A stretch of 64,000 nucleotides of DNA. Origin: Bilabrum cf. latius (lineage: Eukaryota > Bigyra: Bicosoecida > Bigyra > Bicosoecida). Positions within the stretch are counted from its first letter, which is position 1, and every line of letters begins with the position of its first letter. The translations under genes were made by a program, and so were the position numbers. The stretch is taken from the NCBI GenBank assembly GCA_965178125.1, contig OZ237754.1, forward strand, positions 1-64,000, read 5' to 3'. Below are positions 35,540 through 44,010 of the stretch, piece after piece. Under the pieces are notes generated by a model. That model saw only the letters and a program-made list of their open reading frames with translations. It was not told the origin of the DNA and ran no database searches.

Positions 35540-37534
35540 ATGCTGGCAAAAAGAGCACTCAAGTATGATTGTTTGATAATCGGCGCGGGTGTTGTTGGCT
35601 GCAGTACGGCGAGAGTGCTGTAGGCACTTGGTGCCAGGTGTGCAGTCGTGGATTCAGCAAGATTCCCTCTTGGATCCGCCTCAGGAGGCAACTCTGGGAT
35701 ATTGTGTACGGGATATGATGCACCAGAGAAAAGTATCGAACGATTTTGTCTTGAATTAGGATAGGCATCCATCCGTCGAGCAGCAACTGGGCTTGGCACG
35801 CCAGCGTTGAACACGGGAGCGATTGTATTGTCTGGCGGGGTTTCACAAATTGCGGATGCCAGCGATGGATTCATCGAAACACTCAATGCGCTCGGTACTG
35901 CCAATGAGCCGCACCTCAAGCTGTCAAGGGAGACCCTAGAAGCACTGCAACCACATATCAATACCAAAGACTTTGCGGCAAATGGAGGCATTCACGTCGA
36001 TACGGAGTGCGTTATCGATTCGTATAGTCTAGCATCATCGTGGCTCAATGCTGCTATGCGCAGTGGAACCGATTTATTGCTGGGATACGATACGGAGTCC
36101 GTGGAGCCTGTGGCATCGGACGAGCTCGCTGAAGACGGTTGGGTGGTCAAACTTAGGAACCGAAACGCTGCTGAGAGTAGCATAGACGTGTCCACAACGT
36201 CGATCATTGGTTGCGCGGGGAATTCATCCGATGCTCTCCTCAAGCTATTGCCGCTGGGAGGTGAGCGTGAGGGTGCAGCCCAGTCCCCGCAGTCCCCGAG
36301 GAAGGGCCAGTACGTCGTGTTTGGCCCTGCAAACAGAGAGCCAGGAGAACAAAGACATTTGCCGATAGATCGACCGTTGTAGCCACCACCTACCCAAACG
36401 AGCAAAGGAGTGTTTGTGTTTCCATCTGCCTGCCAGCGCATGATCGTGGCGGGCCCCACGGCCCTTGACACCCACGAGACCAGCAGACCCACGAGCTCGC
36501 TGCAGACTGCGAGCCAGCTGGCTGATCACGCCAGGCGCATGCTTCCAGGCTGCCTGTCCCGCAGGTCGAGCCCGTCTGCGGGGTCCGTCCAGCCCGACCG
36601 AGGCCTGGTCCCTTGGTTCACGTACTCTGGGCTGCGGCCTGCTCTGGGGGACCGGAGGGACTACCGCTTTCTGTCGCTGCAGGGCGTAAATGCCAGTGGC
36701 AAGAGTCGAGCTCGATGGCTGAGCATAGATGGCATCAGGTCGACCGGCCTCAGCGGCTCGCAGGGCATCGCGGGACTGGCCGGGCTCTGGTGGCTGGCAG
36801 GACTGCAGGATGCAGACTGGAACAGGCTCGCGGGGCATGGGCATGGGCGTGGGCGTGGGCAAGGTGCAGGCGGCTAGAAGCAGCTATCGAGCAATAACTT
36901 AGAGTGGCCGCCCGCGGCTGGCGCAAAGTTCAAGCAAGCAAGGCTTTTGTTCGGGCTGGCCGGCTCTGAAGCTGGCAAGGCCGGGGTGCATGAGCTGGGG
37001 CTGGGTGACAGCAGCTACTGGGAAGCATCAGGGACAGGCGACGGGTATGTCTCGCCATTGCAACGTATAAAGTAGCAGTGCGCACGGCTGCTTGATGTCG
37101 TTGATGCTGTTGCACCCGCTAGACAGGTGCCGCTTCGGGTTAGAACCAAGGGAGGGCAGGAGCGGTCGCACGCGGGACTGCGCGCGGCTGAGCCAAGCGA
37201 GAGCCGGCGACCTGGCTCGCACGATCCGGATGGCTGGCCGCATCACATCACAGACAGTACAGGTGAGCAGGGCGGGGTGGTTTGGGATGACAGCGGGGGG
37301 GCTGGGGCGGGTCTGCCAAACATGCGGTTTGGAAGCGTAGAGGCATTCTTTGAAGGGAGCGTTGTCGGGGTGGTGGGTGAGTGTGAGGGTGAGGGCAGCG
37401 GCAAGGGTGCCTGGCTGCCGGTGACTCACCCCCTGTCTGCCGCCAGTGTTCTGCTCGCGCATGGTGAGATGGATGGTCAAAGTGGACGCCCCCTGTCTGC
37501 CGATCCGGAGGCAGCTCCAGGTCGTAGGCAGTGA
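35540..37534 (+). CDS. FAD-dependent oxidoreductase, DAO / L-2-hydroxyglutarate dehydrogenase-like (664 aa)
   Basis: A single exon, ATG at 35540 to TGA at 37532-37534, only 80 bp after the GPI-PLD stop. The Rossmann start CLIIGAGVVGCSTARVL has GxGxxG at residues 15-20. SASGGNSGILCTGYDAP follows, the pattern of the family whose members oxidise 2-hydroxy acids or glycerol-3-phosphate. PPPTQTSKGVFVFPS and VAGPTALDTHE in the middle are typical of the substrate lobe. In-frame TAGs at 35621, 35762 and 36380 are read as Gln. The protein is about 250 residues longer than usual; the Gly/Arg-rich second half may be an insertion or lineage-specific extension. The substrate cannot be assigned. Confidence 0.8.
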
Positions 37535-37666
37535 CGTAGGATGTGCCTTGCAGGTTGAACTGGGAGACTAAATCTGATTCCGGATGAACTACTTTTGTCA
37601 GAAAAAGAGCGCGCGTCCTGACGAGACGCTGATCAAGCGCACCTACATGTTTCGTGCGCTACCCCT

Positions 37667-39499
37667 TCACTGGGATCCGCTCCTCTTGTTGGGGTCCAGC
37701 ACAGCCCGGCGCACTCGCAGCTGCAGGCAGCACAGCATCTGATACCAGCTGTTCCCCTCGGTGGTGAGCACCCACTTCTCGGAGGCCCCGGGCATGCACC
37801 CGCAGTACCACCCCTCGCACTGCGCCCACGCCTGCTGCTCGTGGAGCACCTCCTCGTGCAGCTCGTGCGCCGGCTCGTGCTATCTGACGAAGTCACTCGG
37901 CAACGTCCCAGAACCCTCCTCCCCCTCCCCCTCGCCCTCGCCCCGCAGTCCCAGCCCCGGCGAGCCTTGTCCCACTTGCGCAGCCCTGCCCCTCCTGTGC
38001 ATGGGACCGTCCTTGCTGTCCACTCCCAGCTCCGTGCCCTCGCCGGCGCCTAGCAGTGGCTGGTGCAGCGCCACGCCGGGGCCGTGCTCGTTGCCTGGAG
38101 GAGCACCTGCTGGCGCACTCCGGGATGGGATATGCGCCTACTTGCCAGCTGCCGTGTCGTGACTATGCCATCCTGCATCAGATCCGCCCCAAGCTCTGTC
38201 CCTGCTCCAACCTTCGTCACTGTGAGATCCTTGCGATGCGCCAGGCAGAGGCGAGCAACCGCACACGATGCCTAAGACAACGCGCAGGGGCGCGCACGGG
38301 CCGCGGATCGACGCCCGCCTCGTCTTGTACCCACCCAGCTTGCTCCCACCAATCCTATGTTGCTATACTTGCTACCATCCCCCCAAACCAACACTATGCT
38401 CCGCATCATGGAATGCACTGTCTCCTGCTACTCCCTTGCCAACCCGCCCGGCTCCATTGCCAGCCCCTGCCCCGTTCTGATACCCGCTACCGTGTCCAGA
38501 ATCAGAACCACCGCCTGTCCAGCCCCCGTCCTCCATGCCCACATCCACGCCGCGCACCGCATCCCTGGCCCTTCGTCCCGTCAGCCGGTAGTACAGCGAC
38601 TGTCTCCGCGCCAGCCACTGCACCACATCTGCAAATATGGGCACCACTCCGATCCCGAATATGAGGCCCAGGATGCCACCCATCTCTGCCCCCAGGTCGA
38701 GCCACGTGTAGGGCCGCAGCTCCTGGATGGAGGTCTCTGCCAGGCTCGAGTAGTGGAAGCCCAGCACCACGGTGTCCTGCTCGGGGCCGAACTGGCTGCG
38801 AAACTGAAACGCACCCGCATCTCCGTGTTGCGCCTCGTACTGGGTCTCCTGGGTGCCGTTCAGGAACACGTACGACACGCGCCGCATGCGGTAGAACCGT
38901 GGCCTGCCCGGGGATGCCACCAGCACGCTGTTCAGCTCCTCGGGGCACTCCCCCTTGGCGTGGGAACAGCGAGGGTGCAGGCTAACATGCACTCCGCTAA
39001 AGCGCTCAGAGACCGGGTACTGGTCCGTGTTGAGCCTGAGGGCAACCAGGAGGGTGTCCGCCAGGCCGGTCTTCGAGGTTGTGTACACAGTCTGGTTGAG
39101 GTCGTTGTTGACCGAAACACAGTTAGACAGCCCGTCACGAGCTTTCTGAGGAAAGCAAAGGGATGTGTTTGTGTACGTACCGCAGTACACCGGATCCAGC
39201 GGCACAGTCCTGGCCATATTGCAGATGGTGATTGCAGGGAAAGGTAGCTCTTTGGCGTATCTCATTCGAACAGCAGTTGTCACGTCCTCCTGACGAATCT
39301 ACTACACACGCGATGGAATGACTACACTGAGCCACGTAGAAACTAGGACTGTGCCCGCCAACGCTACCAGCAGGAGCAATCGATCGATCCAGACCGACGG
39401 CGAGCCAATTTGGCACTGGCACTCCCAACCTTTGCAGCACATCGGGCGAAATCCGTCGTCGTCATCCCAATTTTTATTTGACAGTTGTGCACCCCGCAT
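37667..39499 (-). CDS. DEG/ENaC (amiloride-sensitive) type sodium channel (about 610 aa)
   Basis: A single exon from ATG at 39499 to TGA at 37667. Transmembrane segment 1 lies at residues 41-62 (LLLLVALAGTVLVSTWLSVV). After two consecutive TAG codons (Gln66-Gln67) comes the family hallmark LPFPAITICN (residues 85-94). A Cys-containing extracellular domain with NxT glycosylation sites follows. TM2 at about 273-296 (MGGILGLIFGIGVVPIFADV) carries the Gly-rich pore and selectivity-filter pattern. The extracellular domain is short (about 200 residues) compared with animal ENaC/ASIC. A long Gly-rich cytoplasmic tail includes CEGWYCGCMPG near the end. Family members form trimeric sodium channels gated by acid, peptides or force. 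The upstream start is bounded by an in-frame TGA. Confidence 0.8.
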
Positions 39500-39939
39500 G
39501 CTAACTTTGTGCTGAACTGGCACCGCGGTCGAGAGCCTTTGCGTTTGCAACTCGGCCTCCAGGTGCAAGTGAGTAAGAATGCCCTCTTACGGATCAAACG
39601 ATTAAATATCAGAGTATCAACCAATCATGGGTACAAATAGAAACCAATTAATGTAAGAGATCGTGTAGCAGCCCGGTTAACAATCCAGCGGCAGGTTGAG
39701 ACTGGACACAAAAAACGAAAGCCGGCGTCACTCATCACACAACCGGATAAATACACTGTTCGTTTTAAAATCAGATTCCTGCAATTGAAAGAATACCATA
39801 TTCCCGCAAATAAAGTAGTGTGTCGTTTGGCATTAACGGCTCTGCCGACCCCAACCACCATTCAAGGAATACTGCCCATCAAAAGCAGCCTCTTCTTTGA
39901 AGCTTAAGCCTTTCGCTAATAAAGCCCAGTTAACTTATA
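39500..39939. promoter_or_regulatory. Divergent promoter region, DEG/ENaC-like / alpha-tubulin
   Basis: A 440-bp spacer between divergent start codons. It is clearly more AT-rich than the flanking genes (for example 39595-39660 and 39755-39830), fitting a promoter for a strongly expressed tubulin gene. No specific motif is claimed. Confidence 0.5.
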
Positions 39940-41614
39940 ATGCGCGAGATCATCCTTATTCAGCTTGGTCAGGCCGGTGTGCAGATCGGAAATGCTTGCT
40001 GGGAGCTTTTCTGCCTGGAGCATGGCATCCAGCCCGATGGGCAGCAGCGTAAGATGGTTTGACGCCCTTTCAGATTATTGTTCACTGTGTTTTACAGAAG
40101 GCGTGCAGCTAGTTGATCATGGAATACTGTTTCATGAGCATGCTATACCTCCTGCGAAGATGAATCCGTTGCGCATGCTAGCCAACTGCCACGCCACCCT
40201 CTGCTCCTATTGATACAATGTTAACCCTCTTTCGCAGCGTGAGAACAAATTCAGAATTATTCAGCTCGTAGCTTGTATTAACAGCATTCATTCGCTGCAG
40301 TGCTAGGCATCCAGGTCAGTTCGCGCGAGGATTTCACCGTTGCACGTTTTCGATTCCACACACATCACCCATCGCAGCGAGGGAGCCGCCATCGAGGACG
40401 ATTCTTTCAACACCTTCTTCTCGGAGACTGGTGCTGGCAAGTTCGTGCCCCGGTGCCTGCACGTGGACCTTGAGCCCACCTGCGTGGACGAGATCCGTAC
40501 CGGAACCTACAGGAACCTGTACCACCCCGAGCAGCTGATCTCCGGCAAGGAGGACGCCGCCAACAACTACGCCCGTGGTCACTACACCATCGGCAAGGAG
40601 GTTGTGGACCTGGTCCTGGACCGGACTCGCAAGCTGGCCGACAACTGCACCGGCCTGCAGGGATTCATGATCTTCCACTCCTTCGGTGGCGGTACCGGGT
40701 CCGGCTTCGGCTCGCTGCTGCTGAACCGCCTGTCTATCGACTACGGCAAGAAGACCAAGGTTGAGTTCGCGGTGTTCCCCGCCGCCCAGATCTCCACCGT
40801 GGTGGTGGAGCCCTACAACGCGGTGCTGTGCGCCCACGGCATGCTCGAGCACTCGGACGTGGCCTTCCTGGTGGACAACGAGGCCCTGTACGACATCTGC
40901 AGGCGCAACCTCGACATCGAGCGCCCCACGTACACTAACCTGAACAGGCTGCTCGCCCAGTGCGTGTCTTCCATCACCGCCTCGCTGCGTTTCGATGGCC
41001 AGCTGAACGTGGACCTGACCGAGTTCCAGACCAACCTGGTGCCCTACCCCCGGATCCACTTCCCCCTGTGCACGTACGCGCCCATCATCCCCGCCGAGAA
41101 GGCGTACCATGAGTCCCTGACCGTGTCAGAGATCACCAACGGCGTGTTCGAGCCCGCCAACTCCATGGTGAGGTGCGACCCCCGCCACGGCAAGTACATG
41201 GCATGCTGCATGATGTACCGCGGTGACGTGGTGCCCAAGGACGTAAACGCCTCCATCACCACCATCAAGAGCAAGCGGACCATCCAGTTCGTGGACTGGT
41301 GCCCCACTGCCTTCAAGGTCGGTATCAACAACCAGGCCCCCACCGTGGTGCCCGGCGGCGACCTCGCCAAGGTGCAGCGCTCCGTGTGCATGATCTCCAA
41401 CACGACGGCCATCGCCGGCGTGCTGGCTCGCATGGACTCCAAGTTCGACCTCATGTACTCCAAGCGCGCCTTCGTGCACTGGTACGTTGGTGAGGGTATG
41501 GAGGAGGGTGAGTTCCTCGAGGCCCGTGAGGACCTGGCGGCTATGGAGAAGGACTACGAGGAGATCTCGGCTGACACCGCCGAGGGTGAGGGCGAGGAGG
41601 AGGAGGAGATGTGA
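39940..41614 (+). CDS. TUBA: Alpha-tubulin (448 aa)
   Basis: Exon 1 (39940-40048) encodes [20 protein letters not shown] and ends DGQQ plus one base; the last exon (40378-41614) starts with one base before GAGGGAGCC and ends in TGA. The phase needs an internal exon of 3n+1 bases; a single C at 40238 between TTCGCAG and GTGAG fits and restores the conserved Pro (109+1+1237 = 1,347 nt). [13 protein letters not shown] (GTP loop) and [15 protein letters not shown] with the catalytic Glu are intact. The loop that carries Lys40 in animals is shortened and has no Lys, and the C-terminus is EEEEEM, not Tyr. No TAG is used in this gene. It is the microtubule building block, pairing with beta-tubulin. 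Confidence 0.97.
40238..40238 (+). other. Candidate 1-nt micro-exon of alpha-tubulin
   Basis: Position 40238 (C) is preceded by CTTTCGCAG, the acceptor pattern used by most introns in this window, and followed directly by the donor GTGAG. Joining C(40048)+C(40238)+C(40378) gives CCC (Pro), the residue expected two after DGQ in alpha-tubulin, and sets the correct frame. Without an extra 3n+1 bases the two large exons are out of frame. Other inserts, such as 13 nt at 40252-40264, are possible but give an unconserved peptide. Confidence 0.6.
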
Positions 41615-41838
41615 GTAAGCATCCACCCAGTGAGTGTCTCTGCTAGGGTTCTTTGCCGCTCTTGTGTGAGTGACTGCCCAAGACACGGATGAACATGAAA
41701 CAAACTCTTTACAGACAGTAGTCATTGCCAAAAAGAAGAAAACAGCCAACCAGTTTCTTGAGCCAGGCTCAACTTTCAATCCAAGCAATGCTACGTCTCC
41801 TTTAGTCTCCCACTAACTATCAAACGGGACTAAAGCGC

Positions 41839-42315
41839 TCAGGTTCTCCTGCTTATGTATAGCACTGCGGCATGGGCGGCGGATTGCAAACAGGTCGGCG
41901 TTGCAGACGGGAAAAGTGCACATGATCCTGTAGCGAAAGCGCACGAGTTTAAGCCTCACCATTGTTGCCTCTGACGAACGCGTCGCCATACTTTGCCTAC
42001 AATTCTCCATTCGCATACTCTTCCGCCTACTCAAGCACGACATTCATGAATCCATCCATGCATGTGAGAATGCCTGCGTCCTTCGGAGGCGCACAATTAA
42101 GGGCGGCATGATACTCTAAAGCAATACATGCAGACCATTTCCATGTTGCCGCCTTGTGCAATCTTACCCCTAAATTCTGTTCCGGTGTTCAACTTTACCA
42201 CGATAGGCCTGCCAATCGCCGACTTCAAGAAGTCGTCCGGACTTCGCCGTTCTGTGCCTTCCTTTGCTTTTGCTGCCTCTGACGTCGCTGTAGATGCAGT
42301 TTGTACTGCGGCCAT
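41839..42315 (-). CDS. LSM6: U6 snRNA-associated Sm-like protein LSm6
   Basis: Three exons: 42315-42168, 42073-41960 and 41864-41839, stop TGA, with phases matching and GT-AG introns. A short N-terminal extension precedes SPDDFLKSAIGRPIVVKLN (Sm1), then RGILTCMDGFMNVVLE and KYGDAFVRGNN with VLYIS (Sm2). In the second exon TAG at 42027-42029 sits in LE-x-AEEY and TAG at 41997-41999 in GEL-x-AKYGDAF. The first column is Gln in animal LSm6 (LEQTEEY) and the second is Lys in human. This is the clearest single proof that TAG is Gln. LSm6 belongs to the LSm1-7 mRNA decay ring and the LSm2-8 U6 snRNA ring. Confidence 0.97.
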
Positions 42316-42375
42316 ACTAGACGTGACTCTCTAGCTGAAGTTTGAGGCCAGATACTGCCGAATAGCTGCCGCAAA

Positions 42376-42496
42376 CAGACCTGAGAGGGGGGGGGGGGGG
42401 ACACTGTCCCCCCCCCTTCGGCGATGAGGGGGGGGGGGGACACGTGGAGCGGATTTCCGGATCCCCTGAGAAGGGGTGTCCCCCCCCCCCCCCCCC
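42376..42496. repeat. G/C-tract hairpin element, copy 1
   Basis: About 120 bp starting CAGACCTGAGAGG, followed by G-runs (13-14 G) and C-runs (9-16 C) separated by GACA or TGTC. The G-runs can pair with the C-runs and each G-run block could form a quadruplex. The same start, inverted, ends the element at 43497-43582. It may be a miniature mobile element or an unstable homopolymer repeat; run lengths could also contain sequencing error. Confidence 0.6.
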
Positions 42497-42608
42497 TGCC
42501 CTCCCAAGCCGGCCAGGCGGCCTCAGCAACGTACAGGCCCTGATGCACCCTCCTTAGACCCTATGGCAGCACCTACGTGCATGCCATACCCGATTTAGGC
42601 TCGCTTGG

Positions 42609-43223
42609 ATGCCTAGCAGTGCTAACCTAGCACCAACAGAGCCATACCGTGTGAGGCTTGCAAGTTGCAACCGCTCGTCTTCCGATGGCTGTCCCAGCTC
42701 ATCGCTGACTACAAGCAGGCAGCGTTTGCTGCGGCTCTTGCTGCTGGTGCTGCTGCTATGGATGAGACAGACGAGGCACGTCGAGGTGTAGGGTAAGTAT
42801 GAGCTGCAAGTCATCACCGAGGTGCAGGTGGGGGCTGCCATCGCCGGTACCGAGTTCATCCACGTCGCGAGGCTGTCGTCAGCGGAGGTGGAGCGGGTCT
42901 TCTCCGTGGCAAAGGCGGTGGGGGATTTGCGCAGGGTGAGCCTGAGCGTGACACAGCAGCAGTTTGAGACCAAGTGCCGCGTGGGGCGGCGACTGTGCCT
43001 GCGGCTGCTCGCAGTGCTCGGCAAGTACCTTCGGGAAGGAGGAGTACGTGACCCAGAGGCAACCGTGGCGTAGATTGCTGACGTGCTCGATCAGTGCCTG
43101 CCACGCCACGACCTGGCGATGCAAGGCGAAGCCTATGAGGGTGAAGAGATGCTGGACGGGATGGAGGAGGGTGACGCAGACGGGGCTGCGGCTGGGGAGG
43201 GTGGTGGTGACGGCGAGCTCTGA
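42609..43223 (+). CDS. Uncertain ORF between the G/C-tract elements
   Basis: A plus-strand frame from ATG at 42609 to TGA at 43221-43223 with in-frame TAGs at 42789 and 43071. It contains a Leu-rich CTG-repeat stretch (LLRLLLLVLLLW), then VGAAIAGTEFIHVARLSSAE and an acidic Gly-rich tail. In another frame the first half reads as an Ala-rich helix (FRWLSQLIADYKQAAFAAAL), so an intron or frame change near 42785-42800 (a GTAAGT site is present) is possible. I do not recognise it. Its position between the paired elements could mean it is carried by them. Confidence 0.3.
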
Positions 43224-43496
43224 GCGGTATGGTGGTGAATCGACTGTGCTGGGGCAGCTGGTTCCTGGAGTTCAACTAACTGAATGATTTTCCATCTTTT
43301 CTTTCTTCCATTTCACGGCAAGTAGCCGATGGCCAAGAAATCGAGTAATACAGATTTATTGGTTACGTTACGTTTTTGCGAACTCTCCGGCATCGGCCTG
43401 AAGAGAGTAGAAAATGGCACAATGTTACTCAAAATCATCTGAAAAGCACGAATATGCCCTTAGATTTTATATTTGATGAGTGGAAGTGCCTTTTCT

Positions 43497-43582
43497 TGGG
43501 GGGGGGGGACCAGGGGGTCTCAGGGAGGTGTCCCCCCCCCTGTCCCCCCCCCTGTCCCCCCCCCCCCCCCCTCTCAGGTCTG
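43497..43582. repeat. G/C-tract hairpin element, copy 2 (inverted)
   Basis: A G-run (12-13 G), then GACCAGGGGGTCTCAGGGAG, then three C-runs separated by TGT and ending CTCTCAGGTCTG. That end is the reverse complement of the start of the 42376 element (CAGACCTGAGAG), so the two copies face each other about 1 kb apart. Confidence 0.6.
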
Positions 43583-44010
43583 GCCGCAAATTTCTTTTCC
43601 CTATTTCGGGGCCTACAGGTTCGTGAACGTTCGACACGGTTTGCTTCTTCGGTCGGGGCTTCGTGCAGACCACCCTTCCACTTGAGCGCATGTCGCTTGC
43701 ATCGGCGTACTTGAATGCGTTTGTTCAGGGAGCGGCAAGGCGCCTGCATGCAAAAGTGATTCGACACGTTCCACACGCTCCTCAGAACTAGCGCATGAAT
43801 ATTGCGCAGGTCTCCATGCGTAACTTTGCGTCGTTGAGCAAGCGTGGTGCCGCTAGGTCAGTTTGTTAGTCACGATAGTCGCACTCATAGGTACTGAAGC
43901 GCGCGCGTGAGTGGGCAACGTGGGGTAGGCCGGCGAGCTGGTCTCGAGCTGCTTCAGGGCAGGCGGCGAAGCCTTTAAGATAGCGCGGGCCTTCGCGAAG
44001 GGCAGCTGCC
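43583..44010. other. Intergenic, upstream of single-pass membrane protein
   Basis: A 428-bp stretch without a convincing gene. A minus-strand frame at 43866-44081 is open but unsupported (see the rejected items). It probably holds the promoter of the plus-strand gene that starts at 44011. Confidence 0.4.

Noticed and set aside
40340-40378. Alpha-tubulin starting at 40340
   Set aside because: That stretch is intron; the true N-terminus MREII is at 39940.
41612-41614. TGA also recoded as sense
   Set aside because: TGA ends alpha-tubulin, LSm6, CNOT3 and GPI-PLD exactly where the families end, so it remains a stop.
41997-42029. UAG = Leu, Tyr or Glu instead of Gln
   Set aside because: LSm6, LENG8 and NAGK columns are Gln in relatives; Leu fits none of LSm6, CNOT3 or the TPR site. 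Glu fits CNOT3 but not the LSm6 and LENG8 columns as well. One residual chance is a mixed or context-dependent reading.
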